From assembly GCA_045539095.1 (NCBI GenBank), contig JAZQER010000031.1, forward strand, positions 1 to 27,288: DNA of 27,288 nucleotides, in the 5' to 3' direction. The notes beneath the pieces were generated by a model. That model worked only from the letters and a program-made list of their open reading frames with translations. It did not search any database and was not told the DNA's origin. This stretch comes from SFWF01 sp045539095. GTDB taxonomy: Bacteria > Bacillota > Clostridia > Oscillospirales > Acutalibacteraceae. The position numbers and the translations under genes are program-made. This document shows positions 1 through 8,269 of the stretch, one piece after another (position 1 is the stretch's first letter; each line of letters opens with the position of its first letter).

Positions 1-1
1 G

Positions 2-112
2 CAACTTTCTGTGCACAACAGAAAATACAATAGTTTTCCTATGCGTCCACTTAATTGGAAATCTCCTGCTGATTATTTAAAGGCTTTTCTTATTAACGGC
101 GAAGTTTTCTAA
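2..112 (+). CDS. 3' end of a probable transposase (DDE/integrase-core type), partial
   Basis: An open frame enters from the left edge and ends at TAA 110-112, giving 36 residues. It contains the segment PMRPLNWKSPADYLKAFL. This resembles the extreme C-terminus of integrase-core (DDE) transposases, where a short 'P-LxWxSPxxYL' segment follows the catalytic domain. The family assignment rests on this tail alone and is inference; none of the catalytic residues lie in the window. It is followed by the convergent pot operon and its terminator. It could be an intact insertion sequence or a fragment. Confidence 0.45.
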   Translation, partial: QLSVHNRKYNSFPMRPLNWKSPADYLKAFLINGEVF

Positions 113-146
113 TTTTGTAACACATCATTGACAAACCAACAGATTT

Positions 147-180
147 TAAAAAAAATCGGGCAACATTAATGTTGCCCAAC
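147..180 (-). terminator. Rho-independent terminator of the pot operon
   Basis: Positions 158-177 form a perfect 20-base palindrome (GGGCAAC arms around ATTAAT). On the minus strand it is followed by a run of eight T residues (A-run on plus at 148-155). It lies 17 bases past the potD stop codon, so it ends the minus-strand operon. Confidence 0.85.
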
Positions 181-193
181 AAATGCATTTAAT

Positions 194-1300
194 TTAGTAT
201 AGTTTTACATCCTGCCAAAGTTTATCAAAATAAGCTCTTGTATCATTATCCATATCGTGAAAATATTCACACTTTGGCATATCTGCTTCTGAAGGATAAA
301 TTATCTCGTCTCCCAAAAGAGAATAATCGGGATTTGTCGTTACAGCCGTATTAGGTGACGCATAATAAATATATTCTGCATTAGCAAGCGCTACATCCGG
401 CTCTAAAAGAAAATTAATAAAGAGCATCGCAGCTTCATAATTAGTTGCATTTTTAGGAACGCAGACAGAATCTACGAAGATATTAACACCTTCTTTAGGA
501 TAAACGAAAGCCAAGTCTTCATTATTATCAAGCATACTGAGATAATCGCCCGCATAGTAGGGGGCGATAGCAGCAGAGCCCGACTCCATCTTGTTATAAA
601 CCTCGTCCATAACATATGCCTGAAGCACCTTTTTCTGTTGCTTCAAAAGGTCTGCGGCAGTGTCCCATTCCGATTTATCTGTAGTATTTATGTCTTGTCC
701 CAATAAAAACTGCGCTATTGCAAAGGCATCGCGAGGGTTGTTAAAAGTCAGAACATCGTTCTCATATTTTTCATCCCACATTATCGACCAAGAATCAGGA
801 GTTACATCAACAAGTGTTGTGTTGTAAATAAGACCGACCATACCTACGCTATAAGGCACGCTATACTCATTGTTTGGATCAAAATAAATATTTTTATACT
901 TCTCATCAATAAGATCATAGTTAGTAATCGCTGACATATCGAGTTTTTGAAGCATATCTTCATTTATCATACGCTCAATCATATAATCAGAGGGTATTAC
1001 GATATCGTAAGATACGCCGCCGTACTTTATGAGAGAATACATAGACTCGTTACTGTCAAAGGTAGAGTAATTTACCTTTATTCCGGTCAGATGCTCAAAC
1101 TCTTTGATGACATTCATTGAGTCCTCACTGCCATCTGAAATATACTCTCCCCAATTGTAAATATTAAGGGTAGTACCTACAAGATCCGGTCTGTCATAAT
1201 TTCCTCTTGCATCAATGCCCATAGGTTCATATTGACAGCCAACACAAAGAGAAACAATAAGTAAAAGGGAAAGGGTGAGAGAAAGAAATCTTTTCATCAT
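194..1300 (-). CDS. potD: Spermidine/putrescine ABC transporter substrate-binding lipoprotein PotD
   Basis: This 368-residue protein should bind polyamines outside the membrane and deliver them to PotBC. The N-terminus is a lipoprotein signal: a basic start, a leucine-rich core, and a CVGC box with the lipidated cysteine at about residue 22. The -3 position of the box is Cys rather than the usual Leu. The mature part begins like PotD/PotF proteins (LNIYNWGEYI at about 45-54) and keeps DIVIPSDYMIERM and the SVPYSVGMVGLIYN segment of this family. ATGATG offers two starts. The AGGAGGG site at about 1305-1311 is best spaced for the first (1300), which overlaps the potC stop by 4 bases. It is the last gene of potABCD. 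Substrate preference between spermidine and putrescine cannot be read from sequence alone. Confidence 0.9.
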   Translation of the reverse strand: MMKRFLSLTLSLLLIVSLCVGCQYEPMGIDARGNYDRPDLVGTTLNIYNWGEYISDGSEDSMNVIKEFEHLTGIKVNYSTFDSNESMYSLIKYGGVSYDIVIPSDYMIERMINEDMLQKLDMSAITNYDLIDEKYKNIYFDPNNEYSVPYSVGMVGLIYNTTLVDVTPDSWSIMWDEKYENDVLTFNNPRDAFAIAQFLLGQDINTTDKSEWDTAADLLKQQKKVLQAYVMDEVYNKMESGSAAIAPYYAGDYLSMLDNNEDLAFVYPKEGVNIFVDSVCVPKNATNYEAAMLFINFLLEPDVALANAEYIYYASPNTAVTTNPDYSLLGDEIIYPSEADMPKCEYFHDMDNDTRAYFDKLWQDVKLY

Positions 1301-2103
1301 CTTTTACCCTCCTTTTTGTTTTCTGCTTTTGACTGCGAGAAATTAAAAAGAATCAGCAGTAAAAGAACAGCAACAAACATTATTGTAGAAAGAGCGTACA
1401 TGTCGGGTGTAACTCTACGCTTTGTCATTGAATAAATCAGCAACGGGAGCGTTTGAAAATCAGGTCCCGTAGTAAAATAACTAATAACAAAATCGTCTAA
1501 AGAGAGTGTAAATGCCATAATGAAGCCAGTGACTATACCCGAAGATATAGAAGGAAGCACAACCTTGAAAAAGGCTTTAAACGGGGTACAACCTAAGTCA
1601 AGGGCAGCTTCTGTTAAATGGGAATCCATCTGACTTAGCTTCGGCATAACCGAAAGAATAACATAAGGCAGGTTAAAGGTTACGTGGGCAATAAGCAAAG
1701 TAACAAAACCGAGAGAATTTCTAAGTGCTAAAAATTTACCTATAAAAACAAAAAGCAACATCATAGAAATTCCCGTAACTATATCAGGATTCATCATAGG
1801 GATATTAGTAACAGACATTACCGCAGATTTTGTCCATCTTTTTCTGTATGAAAAAATACCTACAGCCGCTACTGAACCAAGCACAGTTGAAATCAACGCC
1901 GATGAAAGAGCAAGAATTAACGTATTTAAAAGAGCGTTTAAGACTGTATCGTTACCTATAAGCTCTGCGTACCAATGCAACGAAAAACCTTCCATTACAG
2001 CAGTGCTGTTTGACGAATTGAAGGAAAAAACGACCATAACAAGGATAGGCGCGTAAAGGAAAAGGAGAATGAGTCCAATATATAATTTCGATAAGAATTT
2101 CAT
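1297..2103 (-). CDS. potC: Spermidine/putrescine ABC transporter permease PotC
   Basis: A 268-residue inner-membrane permease with about six hydrophobic helices. The first is at residues 8-28. The EAA loop that contacts the ATPase is visible as EAALDLGCTPFKAFFKVVLPSI at about 166-187. It pairs with PotB to form the channel. The start codon at 2103 has a strong GGAGGTG site 7 bases upstream, and it overlaps the potB stop (ATGA, 4 bases), so the two permeases are probably translationally coupled. Length and topology are normal for PotC. Confidence 0.92.
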   Translation of the reverse strand: MKFLSKLYIGLILLFLYAPILVMVVFSFNSSNSTAVMEGFSLHWYAELIGNDTVLNALLNTLILALSSALISTVLGSVAAVGIFSYRKRWTKSAVMSVTNIPMMNPDIVTGISMMLLFVFIGKFLALRNSLGFVTLLIAHVTFNLPYVILSVMPKLSQMDSHLTEAALDLGCTPFKAFFKVVLPSISSGIVTGFIMAFTLSLDDFVISYFTTGPDFQTLPLLIYSMTKRRVTPDMYALSTIMFVAVLLLLILFNFSQSKAENKKEGKR

Positions 2104-2930
2104 ACTATAACACCTCCGTCGTCGTCAGAGGCAAACCTATTCATAAACGCAAGGCTTATGAGAATCATTACCATAAGCACTAACGAAAGAGCAGCACCCA
2201 TATTGTAGTTAGAGTTCAGCTTGAACTGTTGCTCAATTACATCGCCTATAAGCTCGTTTCTAATTCCGCCAAGTTTTTGGGAAATATAAAAGGTTGAAAC
2301 TGACGGTACAAATACCATAGTAATTCCGGAAATTACACCGGGTAAACTAAGCGGAATTATGACACGTCGAAGGGTAGTAAAACCGTTGCTGCCAAGGTCT
2401 GAGGAAGCCTCAAGCAAGGAATGATCCAGCTTTGAGAGTGACGAATAGATTGGCAGAATCATATACGGAATAAAATTATACACCATTCCGAGAATGACAG
2501 CTCCTGGCGTGTTAATAAGCTGGAGCTTTTCAAAGCCGAGGCTCTCAATCACTGTGTTAATTATTCCGTTACGTTCCAAAATTGCAGAAAGGGAATATGT
2601 GCGGATAAGAAGATTCATCCACATCGGTAGCATAACAAGGAGCATAAGCGTTCCTTGTGTTGATAGCTTTGTTTTGGTCATAAAATAGGCAAGGGGATAG
2701 GAGATTAAAAGGGTTATAACCGTTGCGATAAAAGCATAGAGTATCGAAACTCCGAATATCTTGAGGTAATTATATTCAACTATCTTTCCGATATTATCAA
2801 AGGTGAAATTTCCTGCCGCATCGGTGAAGGAATAATAAGCCACCATTAAAAGAGGAACAATAATGAATATAGCCGACCAGATGACATAAGGAGAAGATAC
2901 GAGAGGATTACCAATTCTCGTTTTCTTCAT
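2100..2930 (-). CDS. potB: Spermidine/putrescine ABC transporter permease PotB
   Basis: A 276-residue permease with about six membrane helices and an EAA loop (EASSDLGSNGFTTLRRVIIPL). It forms the membrane channel with PotC. The frame stays open up to 3002, but I place the start at 2930 (MKKTRIGNPL). A GAGGAGG site lies 6-8 bases upstream there, and the 24-residue extension would run deep into potA in a different frame and has no transporter-like sequence. With this start the gene overlaps the potA 3' end by 23 bases, in keeping with the overlaps elsewhere in this operon. Confidence 0.88.
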   Translation of the reverse strand: MKKTRIGNPLVSSPYVIWSAIFIIVPLLMVAYYSFTDAAGNFTFDNIGKIVEYNYLKIFGVSILYAFIATVITLLISYPLAYFMTKTKLSTQGTLMLLVMLPMWMNLLIRTYSLSAILERNGIINTVIESLGFEKLQLINTPGAVILGMVYNFIPYMILPIYSSLSKLDHSLLEASSDLGSNGFTTLRRVIIPLSLPGVISGITMVFVPSVSTFYISQKLGGIRNELIGDVIEQQFKLNSNYNMGAALSLVLMVMILISLAFMNRFASDDDGGVIV

Positions 2931-4056
2931 TTGCGTCCTCCTCGTCAGGCTCGGGATCAGAAAGATGTTCAATCTCGTCCGAATATGTACTGTAATCTCC
3001 AAACATACCCGAATATTCGCTCTTTTTCATAATATGGATAGCATCGGGTTCAATATAAAGTCCGACAGTTTCGCCTTCTTTTGCTTCATCGGTTGTCTGT
3101 ATCATCCATTTAAAACCGCCGATGTCAACAATAATCTCGTAATGTACGCCTAGGAAGGTCACTGAGGTAACAACACCGGTAAGCATTCCTTTTTCCGGTG
3201 CAACGATATCGACATCCTCGGGACGGACTACAACATCTACGGGCTCGTTCGTTTCGAAACCTTTATCAAGACAATCAAAGGTATGACCTGAAAATTCTGC
3301 TGTAAAGTCTTTTTTCATAACACCGTCAAGAATATTTGACTCGCCGATAAAATCAGCAACAAATGCATTTTCCGGCTCGTTGTAAATGTCCTTCGGACTG
3401 CCAATCTGCTGTATTTTTCCGGCATCCATTACGACAACAGTATCGGACATAGTTAAAGCCTCTTCTTGGTCGTGCGTAACGAATATAAAGGTAATTCCAA
3501 GTGACTGCTGTATCTTTTTAAGCTCAACCTGCATATCCTTACGGAGCTTAAGATCAAGCGCCGCGAGAGGCTCATCCAAAAGAAGAACTCTTGGCTCGTT
3601 GGCAAGCGCTCTTGCAATAGCGACGCGCTGTTGCTGACCGCCAGAAAGAGTGTCAATACGCCTCTTTTGCAGTCCTTCAAGATTCACAAGCTTCAGCATC
3701 TCGGAAACCTTTTCTTTTATTTCGCTCTCTTTAGCCTTTTTTACCCTCATACCAAAAGCAACATTTTCATAAACGCTCAGGTGAGGGAAAAGGGCATAAC
3801 GCTGAAAAATGGTGTTAACCTGTCGCTTATAAGCAGGAACACCATTTATCTTCTTACCGTCAAAGAAGATATCTCCGCTGTCAGGCTCTTCAAAACCGCC
3901 GATTATTCGTAAGGTGGTTGTTTTGCCGCATCCCGAAGGACCGAGCAAGGTGACAAATTCACCGTCTCTGATTGTGAGATCAATACCGTCAAGAACGGTC
4001 TGCTCTCCAAACGAGATAGATATGTCTTTGAGTTCAATAATATTTTCGCTTTTCAT
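2908..4056 (-). CDS. potA: Spermidine/putrescine ABC transporter ATP-binding protein PotA
   Basis: A 382-residue ATPase that powers polyamine import. Visible motifs are Walker A GPSGCGKT (39-46), the signature LSGGQQQR, Walker B LLLDEPLAALD and the H-loop VTHDQEE. A C-terminal beta-rich TOBE-like region (from about 240) is typical of PotA/MalK-type ATPases. The tail is very acidic (SDPEPDEEDANEENENW), which is unusual but harmless-looking. It is the first gene of the operon. The start at 4056 follows an AAGGGGG site. Regulation is probably at the leader: about 175 bases of structured RNA lie between the promoter at 4238-4266 and the start codon. Confidence 0.93.
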   Translation of the reverse strand: MKSENIIELKDISISFGEQTVLDGIDLTIRDGEFVTLLGPSGCGKTTTLRIIGGFEEPDSGDIFFDGKKINGVPAYKRQVNTIFQRYALFPHLSVYENVAFGMRVKKAKESEIKEKVSEMLKLVNLEGLQKRRIDTLSGGQQQRVAIARALANEPRVLLLDEPLAALDLKLRKDMQVELKKIQQSLGITFIFVTHDQEEALTMSDTVVVMDAGKIQQIGSPKDIYNEPENAFVADFIGESNILDGVMKKDFTAEFSGHTFDCLDKGFETNEPVDVVVRPEDVDIVAPEKGMLTGVVTSVTFLGVHYEIIVDIGGFKWMIQTTDEAKEGETVGLYIEPDAIHIMKKSEYSGMFGDYSTYSDEIEHLSDPEPDEEDANEENENW

Positions 4057-4061
4057 AGCGC

Positions 4062-4153
4062 ATCCCCCTTTGCGGACACTAAGTGCCGCACAAGTTACTG
4101 TTAATAACCCTGTGCGATACCCGCAGCTTCATTAGTACCAGCCCTCCGCAAAG
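4062..4153 (-). promoter_or_regulatory. Structured potA leader; candidate riboswitch-like or translational control element
   Basis: Read on the minus strand, CTTTGCGGA (4153-4145) is perfectly complementary to TCCGCAAAG (4076-4068). Inside this closing stem, TACTAA can pair with TTAGTG, and there is a hairpin of 4088-4097 against 4105-4115. Unpaired purine-rich loops (for example GGGCTGG) are left on the 5' side. The 3' arm of the closing stem ends in the start of the AAGGGGG ribosome site of potA, so folding could hide it. I could not match this to a riboswitch class I know. The structure is seen; the regulatory role is inference. Confidence 0.5.
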
Positions 4154-4156
4154 AGT

Positions 4157-4182
4157 TTTTCACAACAAAGATATTGTTGTTA
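4157..4182 (-). other. Hairpin in the potA leader
   Basis: ACAACAA and TTGTTGT form a perfect 7-bp stem around AGATA at about 4162-4180. There is no T-run after it on the minus strand, so it does not look like a terminator. It may be part of the folded leader. Confidence 0.4.
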
Positions 4183-4237
4183 AGGCTTGCTTTTTGAAAC
4201 TGCATTTGAGCACAGATGCGTTAAACAATTCATATTA

Positions 4238-4266
4238 AATATATAACTGCCGCGCGCAATTGTCAA
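4238..4266 (-). promoter_or_regulatory. Promoter of the potABCD operon
   Basis: On the minus strand there is a perfect -35 TTGACA (4266-4261), a 17-base spacer and -10 TATATT (4243-4238). Transcription would start near 4231, leaving a leader of about 175 bases before potA. Confidence 0.8.
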
Positions 4267-4324
4267 GAGTTTTGATTTTTAACTCCTAATAATATTAACC
4301 ATATATTAAATTTATAGAAAATAG

Positions 4325-4353
4325 TTGCCTATATTTTCCGGATGTGGTATAAT
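4325..4353 (+). promoter_or_regulatory. Promoter of the ruvC-to-clp gene string
   Basis: TTGCCT (4325-4330), a 17-base spacer and a perfect TATAAT (4348-4353), preceded by TGG, which makes an extended -10. It is divergent from the potA promoter, with about 60 bases between the two -35 boxes. Confidence 0.75.
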
Positions 4354-4386
4354 CACAAAATAAGATTAGTATGGGGGATTATGTTT

Positions 4387-4893
4387 ATGCGTATATTGGG
4401 TATTGACCCCGGTTATGCCATCGTAGGCTACGGAGCGATAGATTTTACGCGAAACCGTTTTACTGTTCTTAATCATGGAGCAATCACAACAAAAGCCGGC
4501 GTACCCTTTACAAGCAGACTGTACGAAATATATGAGGACATGAACGTTTTGATTCAACGTATCTGCCCCGAAGCGATTGCAATTGAAAAGCTTTACTTTA
4601 ACACAAATACAACCACAGCGATAGATGTTGCACAAGCAAGAGGAGTTATCCTACTTGCCGCAAAGAAAAACTGTGTTCCCGTGTATGAATATACTCCGTT
4701 ACAGGTAAAATCTGCAGTTACCGGTTACGGAAAAGCAGAGAAAAATCAAGTTATGGAAATGACGAAAAGCATTCTCGGACTTGAGAAGGTACCGAAGCCT
4801 GACGATACTGCCGACGCATTGGCACTAGCCATTTGTCACGCTCATACGGGCGGATCTCTTCTGGGTAAACTTAATTCGAAAGGAACGATATAA
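4387..4893 (+). CDS. ruvC: Crossover junction endodeoxyribonuclease RuvC
   Basis: A 168-residue Holliday junction resolvase. It cuts the branched DNA intermediate moved by RuvAB. The RNase H-like fold motifs are present: MRILGIDPG with Asp7, IAIEKLYF with Glu67, and KPDDTADALALAICH with Asp140 and Asp143, the four acidic residues expected. I chose the ATG at 4387. GGGGG at 4373-4377 is 9 bases upstream, the protein then begins as RuvC proteins do, and an upstream ATG at 4342 lies in the -10 region of the promoter and cannot be used. The last base of its stop codon is the first base of the ruvA start. Confidence 0.94.
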   Translation: MRILGIDPGYAIVGYGAIDFTRNRFTVLNHGAITTKAGVPFTSRLYEIYEDMNVLIQRICPEAIAIEKLYFNTNTTTAIDVAQARGVILLAAKKNCVPVYEYTPLQVKSAVTGYGKAEKNQVMEMTKSILGLEKVPKPDDTADALALAICHAHTGGSLLGKLNSKGTI

Positions 4894-5495
4894 TGATTTC
4901 TTCTGTAAGGGGTAAGCTAATTTATTCTGATAATACCTGTGCTGTGATTGAATGCTCAGGTGTCGGACTTAAATGCTTTGCGAGTCTTAAGACCCTAGCG
5001 TCTTTGCCCAAAAACGGTAGCGATGCATTTCTTTTTACACACTTATCTGTTAAAGAAGATTCGCTTGACCTTTTTGGGTTTGCTAACAAGAATGAGCTTG
5101 AGTGCTTTAAGTTATTGATCTCTGTCAGCGGTGTCGGGGCAAAAACGGCGATAGCTTTTCTTTCGGATTTTACACCCGACCAAATATCATTTTACATCGT
5201 TTCGGGCGACTATAAGGCACTTACTGGAGTCAGCGGTGTCGGGGCAAAAACGGCGCAAAGGATTGTCTTAGAGTTAAAAGATAAGATTGCTAAAGGAACA
5301 CTTGAACTTTCTGAGGAAACACTTACCGTGAGTCGAGTTGATACAAGAACGAGTGTATCTGAGGCGGTTGCCGCATTGGTTGCATTAGGCTTTTCACAGA
5401 GCGAGGCTACGCTCTCTGTCGGTAAGCTTGATCCAACACTTCCCACTGACGAACTTATTAAGGGCGGACTTAAAAATCTGTCCGGAAAGGTATAA
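4893..5495 (+). CDS. ruvA: Holliday junction branch migration protein RuvA
   Basis: A 200-residue protein that binds four-way junctions and loads RuvB. Domain I is the OB-fold (MISSVRGKLIYSDN). Domain II has two helix-hairpin-helix motifs, both reading VSGVGAKTA (residues 78-86 and 113-121). Domain III at the C-terminus (EAVAALVALGFSQSEA) is the RuvB-contacting UBA-like part. The two helix-hairpin-helix motifs are encoded by an identical 27-base stretch, which is unusual (see findings). Start ATG 4893 overlaps the ruvC stop by one base. Confidence 0.95.
   Translation: MISSVRGKLIYSDNTCAVIECSGVGLKCFASLKTLASLPKNGSDAFLFTHLSVKEDSLDLFGFANKNELECFKLLISVSGVGAKTAIAFLSDFTPDQISFYIVSGDYKALTGVSGVGAKTAQRIVLELKDKIAKGTLELSEETLTVSRVDTRTSVSEAVAALVALGFSQSEATLSVGKLDPTLPTDELIKGGLKNLSGKV
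5124..5255 (+). repeat. 27-bp perfect direct repeat inside ruvA
   Basis: Positions 5124-5150 and 5229-5255 are identical over 27 bases, starting GTCAGCGGTGTC and ending AAAACGGCG. Both are in frame and encode VSGVGAKTA of the two helix-hairpin-helix motifs. The repeat period is 105 bases, exactly 35 codons. Confidence 0.95.
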
Positions 5496-5498
5496 TCT

Positions 5499-6533
5499 AT
5501 GTTTGAGCAGGAATTTGAAAATCGCATAGTAATGCCGGAATATTCACCGGAGGCTGATGATGCAGAGGTTTCGCTCCGTCCGAAAACTCTTGCTGACTAT
5601 GTCGGACAGGTGAAGGTTAAAGAAAACCTTGATATATATATAAAAGCCGCACTTGCCCGTCACGAATCATTGGACCATGTGCTTTTATACGGTCCTCCCG
5701 GACTTGGAAAAACAACCCTTTCAAACATTATCGCTCACGAAATGGGGGTTAATATCCGTGTCACTTCGGGACCTGCAATTGAGAAGCAGGGTGATTTGGT
5801 AGCCTTGCTTACTAATCTTTCAGAAGGCGATGTTCTCTTTATTGACGAGATTCACAGACTTCCGAGGATAGTGGAAGAGGTTTTATACCCCGTAATGGAG
5901 GACTTTTCGCTTGATATCATTATAGGAAAGGGTCCGTCTGCCCGCTCTATAAGAATAGACGTTCCGCACTTTACTTTAGTTGGTGCTACCACACGATCGG
6001 GTCAGCTTACAGCCCCACTTCGCGACCGTTTCGGAGTTTTGCTCCGTCTTGAACTTTACAGTCCCGAAGAGCTTGCCAAGATAGTTGAGCGCTCAGCAAG
6101 CATACTAGGTATACAAATAGAGCATGACGGTGCGCTTGAGATTGCATCTCGTTCGAGAGGTACTCCGAGAATTGCAAACAGGCTTCTCAAAAGAGTTCGT
6201 GATATCTGTGAAGTTCAGTATGATGGAGTTATCACGGAAGATGTTGCAAAAAGCGCACTTGAGCGCTTTGAAATAGACGAACTCGGTCTTGATGACTTTG
6301 ATAGAAAGATGCTTCGAACAATAATAACAAATTACAACGGAGGACCGGTTGGTCTTGATACTCTTGCTGCAGCGGTCGGTGAAGAAGCAATTACTATAGA
6401 AGATGTTTATGAGCCTTATCTTATGCAGATAGGATTCCTTACAAGAACCAACAGAGGACGCTGTGTAACAAAACTTGCCTATGACCATCTCGGTATTGCA
6501 TATGCGGGCGATGTACAGCAAACTATTTTTTAA
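5499..6533 (+). CDS. ruvB: Holliday junction branch migration helicase RuvB
   Basis: A 344-residue hexameric AAA+ motor that drives branch migration with RuvA. Motifs are Walker A GPPGLGKT (65-72), Walker B VLFIDEIHRL (about 111-120), the sensor 1 region GATTRSGQLTAPLRDRFG with its arginine finger, sensor 2 RGTPRIANRLLKRVRD, and a C-terminal winged helix (about 260-335). Length is normal. It starts 3 bases after ruvA with AAAGG upstream. ruvCAB contiguity is typical of Clostridia. Confidence 0.96.
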   Translation: MFEQEFENRIVMPEYSPEADDAEVSLRPKTLADYVGQVKVKENLDIYIKAALARHESLDHVLLYGPPGLGKTTLSNIIAHEMGVNIRVTSGPAIEKQGDLVALLTNLSEGDVLFIDEIHRLPRIVEEVLYPVMEDFSLDIIIGKGPSARSIRIDVPHFTLVGATTRSGQLTAPLRDRFGVLLRLELYSPEELAKIVERSASILGIQIEHDGALEIASRSRGTPRIANRLLKRVRDICEVQYDGVITEDVAKSALERFEIDELGLDDFDRKMLRTIITNYNGGPVGLDTLAAAVGEEAITIEDVYEPYLMQIGFLTRTNRGRCVTKLAYDHLGIAYAGDVQQTIF

Positions 6534-6547
6534 TCATAGGAAAATTT

Positions 6548-7420
6548 ATGAGATTTACAGAAGATTTTTTTGATTACGAACTGATTGATGCCACCGATGG
6601 CGAGCGCCTGGAACGTTGGGGTGATGTTATTCTTATTAGACCTGACCCTCAGATAATGTGGCATCATGAAAAAAAGAATAAACTCTGGTTTTCTGCCGAT
6701 GCTGTTTATCATCGTTCTCAAAGCGGCGGAGGATATTGGGAGAACCTCAAAAAGGTACCCGATGTATGGTCTATTGCCTATAACGACTTAACATTTAGAC
6801 TTAAGCCTATGGGCTTTAAACATACCGGACTTTTTCCTGAGCAGGCGGTGAACTGGAAACTCGCAGATAAGCTTATCAGAGAAGCAGGAAGGCCAATTTC
6901 AGTTTTAAATCTTTTTGCTTATACAGGAGGCGCAACCCTTGCGTGCCTTAATGCAGGTGCCAGCGTTACTCACGTAGATGCATCAAAGGGTATGGTCGGT
7001 TGGGCAAAGGAAAATGCATCGGTATCCCATCTTTCGGACAGGCCAGTAAGATGGCTGGTTGACGACTGTCAGAAGTTTGTCAAAAGGGAAATTCGCCGCG
7101 GTAATAAATACGATGCTGTAATTATGGATCCGCCGTCATACGGTCGCGGCCCTAACGGAGAGGTTTGGAAGCTTGAACAGCAGATAAGCGAGCTTTTGTC
7201 TGATGTAGGACAGATTATGTCTAACAAACCGCTGTTTTTCTTTTTGAATTCTTATACCGGCGGGCTTTCACCTACAATTCTTAACTATTTAGTTAAAGAA
7301 TATATTCCGCCTTGCAGAAACGGACGAGTATTTACCGATGAAATAGGACTTAAGGTAACCGACTGTGACATTGTTTTACCCTGTGGAAACACTACTATTT
7401 GGACTGAAAGAGATATTTGA
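6548..7420 (+). CDS. Class I SAM-dependent methyltransferase, RlmI/COG1092-like
   Basis: A 290-residue methyltransferase. It has the SAM-binding motif NLFAYTGGATL (121-131), the acidic ribose-binding end of strand 2 (VDAS, 143-146) and the catalytic-type motif MDPPSYGRG (193-201). The fold and motif order match COG1092 rRNA methyltransferases, but the N-terminal PUA domain of RlmI is missing. The first 80 residues carry a short beta-rich region instead. The likely substrate is rRNA or another RNA, which I infer from the family and cannot confirm. A GGAAA site precedes the ATG at 6548. The stop TGA shares its final A with the ecfA1 start, so the genes are coupled. Confidence 0.8.
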   Translation: MRFTEDFFDYELIDATDGERLERWGDVILIRPDPQIMWHHEKKNKLWFSADAVYHRSQSGGGYWENLKKVPDVWSIAYNDLTFRLKPMGFKHTGLFPEQAVNWKLADKLIREAGRPISVLNLFAYTGGATLACLNAGASVTHVDASKGMVGWAKENASVSHLSDRPVRWLVDDCQKFVKREIRRGNKYDAVIMDPPSYGRGPNGEVWKLEQQISELLSDVGQIMSNKPLFFFLNSYTGGLSPTILNYLVKEYIPPCRNGRVFTDEIGLKVTDCDIVLPCGNTTIWTERDI

Positions 7421-8268
7421 TGGAAAATATTATTGAATTTGATAATGTTTCATTTCAATATGAAACTGATGACCGTACGTTTAATGTGTTCACTGATTTT
7501 TCACTTAAAATCAAAAGAGGAAGCTTTAACGTTGTCTTGGGCCATAACGGCTCAGGCAAAAGCACAATGGCAAAGCTGACAAACGGTCTTATTAAGCCTA
7601 CAACCGGCACTGTTCTTGTTGACGGCATTGATACTTGTGACAATAAAAAAGAAATTGAAACCAAACGAAAGATAGGACTTGTTTTTCAAAATCCTGACAA
7701 TCAGATAGTTTCTTCAGTTGTTGAAGAAGACGTTGCGTTTGGCCCCGAGAACTTAGGCTTTTGCCCCGAGGAAATCAGAAAGCGCGTTGATGACGCCCTC
7801 AAAGCGGTCGATATGTATGACCGTAGAAGAGACCTTACTCATAAGCTATCGGGCGGACAAAAGCAACGAGTTGCTATTGCGGGTATAATCGCAATGGAGC
7901 CTGAGTGTCTTGTGCTTGATGAGCCAACCGCTATGCTTGACCCGAGGGGCAGAAAGGAAGTATTGGAAACTGTTCACCGACTCAATTCAGAAAAGGGGAT
8001 TACAGTTGTTCTTATTACACATTTTATGGAAGAGGCTGTTGGCGCAGATAGAGTTATAGTTATGTCGGACGGAAAGATAACGGCAGACGGAAAGCCTAAT
8101 GATGTATTTTCGAAAACTGATTTACTTGTTAAAGCTGGTCTAGAGTTACCTCAAACTACAGAGCTTTTACACCGTTTGAATAAGAGCGGACAAAATATAG
8201 AAAGCGGAGTTTTATCTGTGTCTGAGTGTGCAGATGAAATCGCAAAACTAATTTTCTCGGAGGAATAG
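7420..8268 (+). CDS. ecfA1: ECF transporter ATP-binding protein EcfA1
   Basis: A 282-residue ABC ATPase of the energy-coupling factor (vitamin/metal uptake) module. Walker A is GHNGSGKST (41-49), the Q-loop lies in VFQNPDNQIV, the signature is LSGGQKQR, and Walker B is CLVLDEPTAMLDP, followed by H-loop LITHFMEEA. The FQNPDNQ box and FGPENLG segment are typical of EcfA1. ATG 7420 overlaps the preceding TGA by one base. An in-frame TTG at 7417 is a less likely start. It forms the AAT core with the next two genes. Confidence 0.92.
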   Translation: MENIIEFDNVSFQYETDDRTFNVFTDFSLKIKRGSFNVVLGHNGSGKSTMAKLTNGLIKPTTGTVLVDGIDTCDNKKEIETKRKIGLVFQNPDNQIVSSVVEEDVAFGPENLGFCPEEIRKRVDDALKAVDMYDRRRDLTHKLSGGQKQRVAIAGIIAMEPECLVLDEPTAMLDPRGRKEVLETVHRLNSEKGITVVLITHFMEEAVGADRVIVMSDGKITADGKPNDVFSKTDLLVKAGLELPQTTELLHRLNKSGQNIESGVLSVSECADEIAKLIFSEE

Positions 8269-8269
8269 A

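Noticed and set aside
2931..3002. 24-residue N-terminal extension of PotB
   Set aside because: It runs in another frame over the potA 3' end; the ribosome site is placed for 2930.
3386..3912. Reading frames opposite potA and other antisense frames over long genes
   Set aside because: They mirror strongly supported genes, show no family features and lack ribosome sites.
4062..4231. Known riboswitch (SAM, T-box or c-di-GMP) in the potA leader
   Set aside because: GGAGGGCTGGTAC and GCACAGGG recall parts of these families, but the remaining conserved positions are absent.
4342..4386. Longer RuvC start at ATG 4342
   Set aside because: It lies within the TATAAT region of the promoter and has no ribosome site; the protein from 4387 has the normal RuvC N-terminus.
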